23,045 nt of DNA from an uncultured Actinomycetes bacterium (lineage in GTDB: Bacteria; Actinomycetota; Actinomycetes; Nanopelagicales; Nanopelagicaceae). The position numbers were made by a program, and so were the translations under genes. Positions 1-6,445 of this stretch are shown one piece after another. Every line of letters starts with the position of its first letter. The stretch's first letter is position 1. The stretch is from assembly GCA_903953805.1 (NCBI GenBank), contig CAJBLC010000154.1, positions 1 through 23,045 of the forward strand, read 5' to 3'. Under the pieces are notes generated by a model. That model saw only the letters and a program-made list of their open reading frames with translations, had not been told where the DNA came from and ran no database searches.

Positions 1-621
1 GCCCTCCTTGGGCTCTTCGTTAATGCCTTTGCAACAGTGCTCGCACTCGGTTGCGTTATCTTTGTCTTCGGAGCAATCAGCGGTGGCTACTTCAACCCGG
101 TTGTCACCTTTGCAGAGTTCGTCGTCAAGCGCCTTGAAATCGATGAGCTCATTGCCTTCATCATCGCTCAGCTTGCTGGTGCATTTGCAGGTGTCGTCCT
201 TGCGAACTACATGTTTAAGCAACACCTTGTCTCTCATTCAACGATCGTTCACAAGGGTATGAATCTCTACGTTGCAGAAGTACTTGCGACTGCGGGCTTG
301 ATCATCATCCTTCAACTCTTAATTCATCAGTACAACGACCATTTAGCTCCGATTGCTATCCCTGCATGGATCGGCGGCGCTTACCTCTTCACAGCTTCAA
401 CCGCATTTGCAAATCCAGCAGCTGTCTTCGGTCGCATGTGGACAAATGCTGGCGCTGGTATTGATGTGAAATCAGGACTCGCTTTTGTTGGTGCTGAAGT
501 ACTTGGTGCGCTGATTGGTATCGGAATTGTTGCAATTCTCACCGCTGGTGATGACGATCTCGACGATCTCGCCTACCTCACAGAGGAAGAGTATGTTGAA
601 GTAACGGATCACTCGATCTAG
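1..621 (+). CDS. Aquaporin / MIP-family channel, 5' end cut by the window
   Basis: This is a membrane channel for water or small neutral solutes. The frame is open from base 1 through a TAG stop at 619-621, giving 206 codons, so the start lies outside the window; the GTG at 37 is internal. Two half-helix signatures are visible: F-N-P-V at about 91-102 and A-N-P-A at about 409-420. The second is followed by V-F-G-R, whose Arg matches the selectivity-filter arginine of the family. The first motif is NPV rather than the usual NPA. Hydrophobic segments alternate with short loops, and the tail is acidic. Glycerol kinase and glycerol-3-phosphate dehydrogenase lie far to the right, so a glycerol facilitator role is possible, but nothing seen here decides between water, glycerol or metalloids. 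A terminator-like hairpin follows inside the next gene. Confidence 0.85.
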   Translation, partial: ALLGLFVNAFATVLALGCVIFVFGAISGGYFNPVVTFAEFVVKRLEIDELIAFIIAQLAGAFAGVVLANYMFKQHLVSHSTIVHKGMNLYVAEVLATAGLIIILQLLIHQYNDHLAPIAIPAWIGGAYLFTASTAFANPAAVFGRMWTNAGAGIDVKSGLAFVGAEVLGALIGIGIVAILTAGDDDLDDLAYLTEEEYVEVTDHSI

Positions 622-624
622 TCT
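596..624 (+). promoter_or_regulatory. Promoter for the YeiH-like gene (leaderless)
   Basis: A -35-like TTGAAG (596-601), a 17-base spacer and a -10-like TAGTCT (619-624) stand six bases before the ATG at 631, which places transcription start at or next to the A of the ATG. The first three bases of the -10 are the TAG stop codon of the aquaporin gene. This supports 631 over the in-frame ATG at 652 as the start. Confidence 0.55.
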
Positions 625-630
625 TACGTT

Positions 631-1656
631 ATGAGCGCCCTTCCGGTAGAAATGCTGGGAGGGCGTTTCTCTTTTATTAAGCGGTTACTTCCTGGACTGG
701 TGCTCATCGCAATTCTCGTTGCGATTGCCTTTGCAATTAATAGTTGGCAATCAACCATCAGTCCATTGGCCCTCTCAGTCGCCCTCGGATTTCTCTTCAC
801 ACACCTATGGATGTGGCCAAAGTGGGCAGAAGCTGGAACTGCATTCGCTGGAAAGACTCTCTTGCGAAGTGGTGTAGTGCTTCTCGGATTTCAACTCTCG
901 CTCTCATCATTTCGTTATGTAGGTGTCAAAGGAATACTTGCCATTCTTTTCGTGGTAACTCTGACTATTTTCGGCATCCTGGCACTTTCACGATTTTTTG
1001 GGCTTAGTGATGGCCTGGGACTCTTAATTGCTTGCGGATATGCAATCTGTGGAGCTAGTGCAATCGCTGCGGTTCGGCCACAAACTGTTGCAACAGATGA
1101 AGAGAGCTCATATGCAATAGGGCTTGTCTCCTTGTGTGGAACGCTCTCAATTCTGGTATTGCCGCTCATTGGACATGCGGCAGGTTTGAGCAATCGAGCC
1201 TTCGGATCATGGGCAGGCGCAGCAGTCCACGATGTTGGACAAGTGCTGGCAACTGCCTCGCTCTTTAACTCTGGATCGGTCGCATCAGCGATCATCTTTA
1301 AACTTGCTCGGGTCTCTCTTCTTGCGCCGATTGTTGTGATTCTCGCGTTACGTAATCGTCGAAGTTCACATCTTTCTTCGCCCACCAAGGCAAAAGTCGC
1401 AGTTGTTCCGCTCTTCGTTCTTGGCTTTATTGCCGTTGCACTTATTCACAACGCGATTCACATCTCGGTACGAGTCACAAATGACCTCGGGAGTTTGAGC
1501 AAGGTCCTCATCTCTGCTGGTCTCGTCGCCTTGGGATCCAATGTGCGCTGGGCGGCGATCCGAAAGATTGGCTACCGGCCGCTGGTTGTGGGGCTCTTGG
1601 CTTGGGTAGTGGTCGCAGGCTTGGCGTTAGGCGCGGTAAAACTCTCGGGGCTATAA
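631..1656 (+). CDS. YeiH/UPF0324-family putative sulfate exporter
   Basis: This is a 341-residue polytopic membrane protein of the YeiH (PSE, conserved hypothetical 698) family, annotated elsewhere as putative sulfate exporters; the substrate is not firmly known for most members. Features seen: an N-terminal hydrophobic segment starting at L-L-P-G-L, the family-typical stretch C-G-Y-A-I-C-G-A-S-A-I-A-A in the middle, the G-A-A-V-H-D-V-G-Q-V segment, and roughly ten hydrophobic helices. Length is normal for the family. The ATG at 631 is preferred because a promoter-like TAGTCT lies exactly six bases upstream; the ATG at 652 is the alternative and would also leave an intact first helix. The start region doubles as a terminator-like hairpin, which is unusual. 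It ends in TAA at 1654-1656, which is reused in the next gene's -10. Confidence 0.85.
   Translation: MSALPVEMLGGRFSFIKRLLPGLVLIAILVAIAFAINSWQSTISPLALSVALGFLFTHLWMWPKWAEAGTAFAGKTLLRSGVVLLGFQLSLSSFRYVGVKGILAILFVVTLTIFGILALSRFFGLSDGLGLLIACGYAICGASAIAAVRPQTVATDEESSYAIGLVSLCGTLSILVLPLIGHAAGLSNRAFGSWAGAAVHDVGQVLATASLFNSGSVASAIIFKLARVSLLAPIVVILALRNRRSSHLSSPTKAKVAVVPLFVLGFIAVALIHNAIHISVRVTNDLGSLSKVLISAGLVALGSNVRWAAIRKIGYRPLVVGLLAWVVVAGLALGAVKLSGL
636..675 (+). terminator. Terminator-like hairpin inside the first codons of the YeiH-like gene
   Basis: CGCCCTTCC (636-644) pairs with GGGAGGGCG (657-665) over nine positions with one T-G wobble and a 12-base loop, followed by the T-rich run TTTCTCTTTT (666-675). 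It sits where an aquaporin terminator would be expected, but lies wholly within the next reading frame. Confidence 0.55.
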
Positions 1657-1659
1657 ACT
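1654..1659 (+). promoter_or_regulatory. -10 element TAAACT for a leaderless class I amidotransferase gene
   Basis: TAAACT starts with the stop codon of the YeiH-like gene and stands six bases (CTCCTC) before the ATG at 1666. No good -35 is visible. The spacing suggests a leaderless transcript. Confidence 0.5.
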
Positions 1660-1665
1660 CTCCTC

Positions 1666-2358
1666 ATGCGCATCCTTGCTATTCAAAATGATGAGACAGA
1701 TCCACCACACCTTGCCGCTCAATGGCTAGAGGAGCAAGGACACGAGATCGTAATTCTCCGTGCTTATAGCGGTGAGGAAGTTCCGGCAACTGTCCCAGTA
1801 GGTATTGATGCGTTGATGCCGATGGGCGGACACATGGGAGCCCTTGATGATCACATCGCTTCATGGCTACCAAATGAACGTGCCATGATCGCTGATGCAG
1901 CGGCTCGCGATCTACCAATCTTTGCAATCTGCCTCGGGGCGCAATTAGTTGCGGCAGCGCTGGGTGGAGAGGTAGTGAGATCAGAGACCCCAGAAATTGG
2001 CGTTTATGAAATTACCCCTCGAGGCGTAGCAGACCCAGTCTTTGATTCGAGCGAGACTGTTATTGCGACGCAGTGGCATGAAGATAAGGTCAGTCGACTT
2101 CCTGAAGGTGCGGTCACACTCGCCAGTTCACCTCTCTGTGAAAACCAGATCTATCGATTCGGCTCTAAGAGCTATGCAGTTCAATTCCACCCAGAAGTTG
2201 ATGCGCAGATGGTTCAGAGCTGGGAAGATCATGCAGATAATGCGTATCAAACATCTGGAAAGAGCAATATCGTCTCAGAATTCAATGCGTCCGAAGAGAG
2301 GCTCTATCGCACATGGAAACCAACTATCCAACGCTGGGGTTCTTTGATTCAGCAATAA
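1666..2358 (+). CDS. Class I glutamine amidotransferase-like protein
   Basis: This 230-residue protein has the GATase1 fold, as in the glutaminase half of GMP synthase. The nucleophile elbow A-I-C-L-G-A-Q places the catalytic Cys at 89; the His-Glu pair lies in Q-F-H-P-E-V (H175, E177), so the triad is complete. No synthetase domain is fused or adjacent, so it probably acts as a free-standing glutaminase or gamma-glutamyl hydrolase on an unknown substrate. A class II amidotransferase follows 46 bases downstream and an amino-acid permease after that, which hints at handling of a gamma-glutamyl compound, but this is inference. The start is supported by the TAAACT -10 six bases upstream. PuuD-like and GMP-synthase-like relatives both fit; I cannot choose the substrate. 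Confidence 0.85.
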   Translation: MRILAIQNDETDPPHLAAQWLEEQGHEIVILRAYSGEEVPATVPVGIDALMPMGGHMGALDDHIASWLPNERAMIADAAARDLPIFAICLGAQLVAAALGGEVVRSETPEIGVYEITPRGVADPVFDSSETVIATQWHEDKVSRLPEGAVTLASSPLCENQIYRFGSKSYAVQFHPEVDAQMVQSWEDHADNAYQTSGKSNIVSEFNASEERLYRTWKPTIQRWGSLIQQ

Positions 2359-2365
2359 CGAGTAC

Positions 2366-2379
2366 CACTTACTAAAGTG
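2366..2379 (+). promoter_or_regulatory. Inverted repeat over a possible -10, upstream of the class II amidotransferase gene
   Basis: CACTT-ACTA-AAGTG is a perfect 5-4-5 inverted repeat that contains TAAAGT (2373-2378), a possible -10 which would start transcription near 2385 and leave a leader of about 20 bases. It could be an operator site. There is no T-run after it, so it is not a terminator. Confidence 0.3.
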
Positions 2380-2404
2380 TATTGAGAAAGCGGGTCACCA
2401 CACC

Positions 2405-3145
2405 ATGTGCCGTCTTATGGGATATGTATCGGAGCAGAGTTACTCACTGTCGGAGTTTGCTGGTCCTCACTTCGATCAATTTGCAGCCCTCTCATCACGT
2501 CATTGCGATGGCTGGGGAGTCGCCGGCCTCAATGTTGGAGATGTAAACCCGACTCTTACTGTTGAACCTGCGCAGGCGAGCAAGAGCGCTAAGTTTCGAG
2601 AGATTGCGGATGGCCCTAAGGGCAATGGTGCACTTTTACATCTTCGATGGGCCACATCTGGGCTATCTGTAAAGGCGGGGAATACTCACCCATTTACTCA
2701 TGGCGAGATCTCCTTCATTCACAACGGTGGCATCATGCCGGCAACTGCCATGGACTCCATGATTGATGCTGATCTGATGGGACGGATGCGAGGTGAGACC
2801 GATAGCGAGCGCTATTTCGGCGTCGTCGTCACACAGATTCGAAAGCTAGGCCTGGTCGATGGAATTGTCTCGGCGGTTCGGCAGATTCGAAGCACCTGTA
2901 CCTTCTCGAGCCTGAATGCCATGATCTTGACGCCCCACCAGATGATCATCGTCAATGAGCACAATGTCGACCGGGTCCCTGCTGGCGAACCAGCCGATTA
3001 CTACGACCTCTACTTCCGCAAGGATGAGAAAGGCGTGCTCGTCGCATCAACCGGCTGGGAGCAGCGTGGCTGGAGCTTGATCAGCAACCACCGTGCCTTG
3101 GTCATCGACCGGGCAACCTTTGCGATCGAAGAGTTCATCCTCTAA
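2405..3145 (+). CDS. Class II glutamine amidotransferase (EgtC/YafJ-like)
   Basis: This 246-residue Ntn-hydrolase has Cys at position 2, directly after the initiator Met, as needed for an N-terminal nucleophile once Met is removed. Further family motifs are H-C-D-G-W-G-V-A, L-H-L-R-W-A-T-S, N-T-H-P-F and I-H-N-G-G, in the expected order. No synthase domain is attached, so it is a stand-alone glutaminase or gamma-glutamyl hydrolase. EgtC of ergothioneine synthesis belongs to this family, but no egtA, egtB, egtD or egtE is present here, so I do not use that name. The ribosome binding site is weak. The 3' part (about 2800-3140) looks somewhat richer in G+C than neighbouring genes by eye. Confidence 0.85.
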   Translation: MCRLMGYVSEQSYSLSEFAGPHFDQFAALSSRHCDGWGVAGLNVGDVNPTLTVEPAQASKSAKFREIADGPKGNGALLHLRWATSGLSVKAGNTHPFTHGEISFIHNGGIMPATAMDSMIDADLMGRMRGETDSERYFGVVVTQIRKLGLVDGIVSAVRQIRSTCTFSSLNAMILTPHQMIIVNEHNVDRVPAGEPADYYDLYFRKDEKGVLVASTGWEQRGWSLISNHRALVIDRATFAIEEFIL

Positions 3146-3160
3146 AAAGTTATCTGGAAA

Positions 3161-3253
3161 TTGCCCAATAGGGCTTGCCTCAGATTTCAGGGGTAGTACG
3201 GTTCTCCTTGTATCTGCCCCCGCTTCTTCGGATGCCCTCTCCAACCTGGAGGT
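3161..3253 (+). promoter_or_regulatory. Structured leader and promoter region of the APC permease
   Basis: Four short helices are visible: GCCC/GGGC around an AATA loop (3164-3174); GGGGTAG (3190-3196) with CTGCCCC (3214-3220); a UUCG-tetraloop hairpin (3222-3235); and CTCCA (3239-3243) with TGGAG (3247-3251) around a three-base loop. The last one covers the Shine-Dalgarno GGAGG (3248-3252). A possible promoter is TTGCCT (3175-3180), 16 bases, TACGGT (3197-3202). It matches no riboswitch class I recognise. Confidence 0.4.
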
Positions 3254-3259
3254 CAACAT

Positions 3260-4693
3260 ATGTCAGGCTCTACAAAAAACCACGAACACAAGCTCGCCGA
3301 AAATGTCCTAGGACTTTTTGAGTCAGCCGTCATGGGCGTAGCGGGTTCAGCACCTGCCTATTCAATCGCCGCATCAACCGCACTCCTTGTTGGAGCAGTC
3401 GGACTCGCAGGACCAGCAGCGCTTCTCTACTGTGGAATTGCAATGTTTGGAATTGTCTTTGCCTTTAATTACCTCGGTCGCACTGAGTCTAATTCAGGTG
3501 CAACATATGCATGGGTTCGACGCGGACTCCACCCAGCACTTGGATATATCGCTGGTTGGTCGCTCCTCATGTGTTCTTCAATCTTCATGGTCGCTGCAAC
3601 TCTGCCAGCAGGATCGTCATTCTTAGGACTCTTCTCTGACAAACTCTCCAACAGCAAGGGATGGGTAACCCTCTTCGGTACCGTCTTCTTCCTCTTGATG
3701 GTCGCTGCAGTCGCATTTGGTGTAACTATTACCGCAAAAGTTCAGGTCATTATGTCGACCATTGAAGTTGGCCTGCTCGCACTCTTCGCCGTTCTTGCAA
3801 TCTTCCACGGTCAGAAGACGCATACATTCTCATGGCATTGGTTCGCACCATCATCATTTGGTTCTTCGCAGACATTCTTCGCCGGTGCACTTGTTGCCGC
3901 TTTCTATTACTGGGGTTGGGATGTCACAGCGAACCTCAATGAAGAGACCAAGGGCTCGCACAAGACCCCGGGCCAAGGTGCAATCATCGGAATGATTATC
4001 ACCTTCTTACTCTTTGAAGTCTTCACTGTTGGATCAAATATGGTCCTCAGCGCCAAGGACATCAGCGATAACTCAGCAAATATCCTCGGCGTTCTTGGTC
4101 AAAAGGTATGGCCTGGTACCCCTGGAAAGCTCATTGTTTTAGCGGTTCTCCTCTCCACAGTTGCAACTCTTGAAACTCAGCTCATTCAAGTAACTCGCAC
4201 CATGTTTTCAATGGGACGCGATGGCACCCTTTCTCGCTCGTTTGGAAAGGTACACAGCAAGTACAAGACACCGATCGTCGCGACGATGACAATCACCGTA
4301 GTTGGTATCGGTCTCTTCGTAGGATCGCAGTTCATCGGTTCACTTGGAAAGATCATGACCGATGCGATCGCAGCGATTGGCGTACAGATCTCTATTTACT
4401 ACGCACTCGCTGGTTTCTCTGTTGTGGTTCTCTTCCGCAAGATGATCTTTAAGAGTGTGAAGAACTTCATTCTCATGGGATTGTGGCCACTTATTGGCGC
4501 GATATTCATGACGGTTATGTTCATCAAGGTTATACCTACCTTGGATCACCTAACAAAAGTTGTTGGCTTTGGCACCATCGCCTTGGGATTGATCCCAATG
4601 CTCTGGTACTGGTCACGTGGCCATGTCTACTTCAAGACGCCAACAAAGGCTGAGCGCCTTGCTGTCATCCACGAGTTTGAACACAACCTCTAG
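3260..4693 (+). CDS. APC-family amino-acid permease
   Basis: This 477-residue transporter has about twelve hydrophobic helices and imports an amino acid or amine across the cytoplasmic membrane. The N-terminus has the superfamily-typical substrate loop G-V-A-G-S-A-P-A-Y-S-I in the first helix, then a helix-3 region A-T-Y-A-W-V-R-R-G-L-H-P-A-L-G-Y. E-T-Q-L-I-Q-V-T-R near the middle and a short charged C-terminal tail complete the picture; length is normal. The start is fixed by a strong GGAGG at 3248-3252, seven bases before the ATG, which is unusual in this window because most unit-leading genes lack such a site. A perfect terminator follows. Substrate cannot be read from the sequence; two glutamine-amidotransferase-fold genes upstream suggest a glutamyl compound or amine only weakly. 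Confidence 0.88.
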   Translation: MSGSTKNHEHKLAENVLGLFESAVMGVAGSAPAYSIAASTALLVGAVGLAGPAALLYCGIAMFGIVFAFNYLGRTESNSGATYAWVRRGLHPALGYIAGWSLLMCSSIFMVAATLPAGSSFLGLFSDKLSNSKGWVTLFGTVFFLLMVAAVAFGVTITAKVQVIMSTIEVGLLALFAVLAIFHGQKTHTFSWHWFAPSSFGSSQTFFAGALVAAFYYWGWDVTANLNEETKGSHKTPGQGAIIGMIITFLLFEVFTVGSNMVLSAKDISDNSANILGVLGQKVWPGTPGKLIVLAVLLSTVATLETQLIQVTRTMFSMGRDGTLSRSFGKVHSKYKTPIVATMTITVVGIGLFVGSQFIGSLGKIMTDAIAAIGVQISIYYALAGFSVVVLFRKMIFKSVKNFILMGLWPLIGAIFMTVMFIKVIPTLDHLTKVVGFGTIALGLIPMLWYWSRGHVYFKTPTKAERLAVIHEFEHNL

Positions 4694-4708
4694 CTCGATC
4701 AAGAATCC

Positions 4709-4749
4709 AACTGCCGCTTCCGAGAAATTGGGGCGGCAGTTTTTCTTTT
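4709..4749 (+). terminator. Intrinsic terminator after the APC permease gene
   Basis: AACTGCCGC (4709-4717) and GCGGCAGTT (4733-4741) form a perfect nine-base-pair stem with a 15-base loop, followed by the T-rich run TTTCTTTT. It lies between the permease stop at 4693 and the next promoter at 4754. Confidence 0.85.
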
Positions 4750-4753
4750 CGCG

Positions 4754-4759
4754 TACCCT
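4754..4759 (+). promoter_or_regulatory. -10 element TACCCT for the leaderless UPF0126 gene
   Basis: TACCCT stands six bases (TAGCGG) before the GTG at 4766 and directly after the T-run of the preceding terminator. It supports the GTG as a leaderless start. Confidence 0.5.
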
Positions 4760-4765
4760 TAGCGG

Positions 4766-5380
4766 GTGATCACAACTCCGCTGGTTAATGCGCTCGACCT
4801 CATTGCGATATTCGCCTTCGCGCTTGTTGGGGCTCGCGTGGCCGCGGCAAAGGGGCTCGATTACGGCGGAATATTTCTTGTCGCAGCAGTCGCCTCACTT
4901 ACTGGTGGAACTTTTAGAAATGTTTTTCTGGGTCAACGCCCGCCATGGATCTTGCATACCTGGCTCTTCGCTGCAGTTCTCTTGGCATTAATTGTGACGG
5001 TCGCAGTAAAGACCGTGAAACCAGTAGGCCGCTTCATGCTCTCGCTCGATACCTTAGGCCTAGCAGTAGCGACAGTTTCAAGCGCAAATTATGCGATCTC
5101 TTACGGCGCAGGCTTCATCGGCGGGCTTGTCCTTGCGGTGCTTGGGGCAGTTTTAGGAGGACTTCTTCGCGATCTCTTCTGTCAAGTAGAACCAGTTCTC
5201 TTACACCGCGAAACTATCGGTACATCGTGTTTAGCAGGCGCTCTCCTCTATCTCACACTGGAACATTTCTCTATCAGTAGCGCTATATGCACCATTTCAT
5301 CCGGTGCTCTTGTCATCGTTGTCCGAGAGCTTTCGATTCACTTTGATTGGGATCTGCCAAGGCTTACCCATGGCAAATAA
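4766..5380 (+). CDS. TRIC/UPF0126-family membrane protein (YadS-like)
   Basis: This 204-residue protein has two copies of the glycine-rich UPF0126 repeat, seen as T-G-G-T-F-R-N near residue 50 and L-G-G-L-L-R-D near residue 130, each after a hydrophobic pair of helices. The family adopts the fold of trimeric intracellular cation channels, and bacterial members are thought to conduct monovalent cations; the physiological role here is unknown. The GTG start is chosen because the frame has no better start and a TACCCT -10 lies six bases upstream. The last eleven bases overlap the start of the ROK kinase, so the two are probably co-transcribed and translationally coupled. Confidence 0.85.
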   Translation: MITTPLVNALDLIAIFAFALVGARVAAAKGLDYGGIFLVAAVASLTGGTFRNVFLGQRPPWILHTWLFAAVLLALIVTVAVKTVKPVGRFMLSLDTLGLAVATVSSANYAISYGAGFIGGLVLAVLGAVLGGLLRDLFCQVEPVLLHRETIGTSCLAGALLYLTLEHFSISSAICTISSGALVIVVRELSIHFDWDLPRLTHGK

Positions 5381-6131
5381 GCAGGTAATGACCCTCGCCA
5401 TTGATTGTGGCGGGCTAAGCCTGAAGGCATCAGTTCTTGATGCCGCTGGCACGCTACATGCCCAACCAGTCTCGATTCCGACGCCGTACCCGCTCTCTCC
5501 CAACCGACTCATTGAAGCCTTTGATGAGATTGCTGCACTTCTTCCACCATTCGACCGAATCACTATCGGAATGCCAGGAATGATCCGCCATGGCGTTGTT
5601 GTCCACACCCCGCATTACATCACTACCAAAGGACCACTCACTCGAGTCGAGCCTGCTCTGCTCGCACAATGGCGGGGCTTTGATATGCAGTCGGCCCTCG
5701 CCGAACATTTCGGCAAAGCCGCCCTTGTGATGAATGATGCAGAGGTACACGCCGCCGGTTTGATTAGCGGTTCTGGGTTGGAAGTTGTCATGACGCTGGG
5801 TACGGGACTTGGGTTCTGCATGTTCGATGGCGGAAAGCTCGCTCCACATTTTGAGCTCTCGCATGCTCCTATTAGGAGATCAACGAGCTATGACACGTGG
5901 ATTGGTGAACATGAGCGCCGTCGTCTCGGAGATACCTTCTGGTCGCGCCGCATCAAATCAATGGTGGAAGATCTCCGGCCAGTCTTCTGGTGGGATCGGC
6001 TCTTTATTGGGGGCGGTAATTCGCGCAGAATTAAGCCTGAGGTACTCGCCAAACTTGGTGATGATGTCGTGATCGTTTCGAATACAGCAGGGATCCTTGG
6101 CGGAGTTCGAGCGTGGGAGTTGAAACCTTAG
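5370..6131 (+). CDS. ROK-family kinase, polyphosphate-glucokinase-like
   Basis: This 253-residue sugar kinase has the ASKHA fold. Phosphate-binding motif I-D-C-G-G lies at residues 11-15, G-M-P-G at 67-70, catalytic Asp in M-N-D-A-E (D123), T-L-G-T-G-L-G at 142-148, a substrate pair in F-E-L-S-H (E162, H165) and G-G-G-N-S at 214-218. It lacks the cysteine-rich zinc cluster of many ROK proteins and has the compact layout and N-T-A-G-I C-terminal motif of actinobacterial PPGK, which phosphorylates glucose with polyphosphate or ATP. The usual E-[FL]-G-H glycine is a serine. The ATG at 5370 is preferred over an upstream ATG at 5304, which would extend 22 residues back into the previous gene and past the conserved N-terminus. 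Its TAG stop interlocks with the opposing gene's stop. Confidence 0.75.
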   Translation: MANKQVMTLAIDCGGLSLKASVLDAAGTLHAQPVSIPTPYPLSPNRLIEAFDEIAALLPPFDRITIGMPGMIRHGVVVHTPHYITTKGPLTRVEPALLAQWRGFDMQSALAEHFGKAALVMNDAEVHAAGLISGSGLEVVMTLGTGLGFCMFDGGKLAPHFELSHAPIRRSTSYDTWIGEHERRRLGDTFWSRRIKSMVEDLRPVFWWDRLFIGGGNSRRIKPEVLAKLGDDVVIVSNTAGILGGVRAWELKP

Positions 6132-6364
6132 TTAATAAAGGCGTAAGCAAGTGCGAAAATTCCAACGATAAGGGTGATCGCTCTGCCAGCTTTCGTGGTG
6201 AGAAAACTTTTCGCAGACGGAACATAAGTGAGTGCAAATAAGATCAAGCCAGGAATCACGATCGCCATACTCTTTGCGAAGGCGTTGTGATTTGCCCGCT
6301 GGTAATCCCAGTTAATGAGTCCGGTTGCAATCATGGCGTAGGCCCACATGCGAAGGTTGTTCAT
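6128..6364 (-). CDS. Small membrane protein of unknown function next to the rhodopsin gene
   Basis: I do not recognise this 78-residue protein. It has two clear hydrophobic segments (about residues 33-49 and 61-77), and a third possible short one near residues 6-17 that contains Trp and Tyr; the loops carry Lys and Arg. The ATG at 6364 is chosen because GGGAGG (6378-6373) lies eight bases upstream; the ATG at 6370 would be only two bases away. It follows the rhodopsin gene in the same direction but is separated by a strong terminator, and it may have its own -10 (TATCTT, 6400-6395). Its TAA stop overlaps the kinase TAG stop by four bases. Possible roles include a small partner of a membrane protein, but there is no direct evidence for that. 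Confidence 0.6.
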   Translation of the reverse strand: MNNLRMWAYAMIATGLINWDYQRANHNAFAKSMAIVIPGLILFALTYVPSAKSFLTTKAGRAITLIVGIFALAYAFIN

Positions 6365-6394
6365 GTGCATAGCCTCCCATACTGCGGGATAAAA

Positions 6395-6400
6395 AAGATA
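6395..6400 (-). promoter_or_regulatory. Possible -10 (TATCTT) for the small membrane protein gene
   Basis: On the minus strand TATCTT lies in the T-rich tail of the rhodopsin terminator. Initiation near 6388 would give a leader of about 25 bases containing GGGAGG. No convincing -35 is present, so this is tentative. Confidence 0.25.
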
Positions 6401-6436
6401 AAAAAAGGGGAGGCTCTCAATGAGCCTCCCCTTTTT
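6401..6436 (-). terminator. Strong intrinsic terminator after the rhodopsin gene
   Basis: A perfect 15-base-pair stem, AAAAAGGGGAGGCTC (6402-6416) with GAGCCTCCCCTTTTT (6422-6436), encloses a five-base loop. Read on the minus strand it ends in a T-run. The A-run on the other side means it could also act on + strand transcripts arriving from the kinase gene. Confidence 0.92.
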
Positions 6437-6445
6437 ACTTAGTAC

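Noticed and set aside
652..654. Alternative ATG start for the YeiH-like gene
   Set aside because: It has no ribosome site, and the promoter spacing favours 631. It remains possible if transcription starts elsewhere.
915..1388. 157-codon open frame on the - strand
   Set aside because: It lies antisense inside the YeiH-like gene, has low-complexity composition and no promoter or ribosome site.
2405..3145. Naming the class II amidotransferase egtC
   Set aside because: None of the other ergothioneine genes is nearby, and the family is broad.
2800..3145. Richer G+C in the end of the class II amidotransferase gene, as a sign of transfer
   Set aside because: The difference is modest, judged by eye, and lies within an intact ordinary gene with no mobile element near it.
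5304..5369. Longer start for the ROK kinase
   Set aside because: The extra 22 residues come from the end of the UPF0126 gene in another frame, and the family begins close to the phosphate motif found after 5370.
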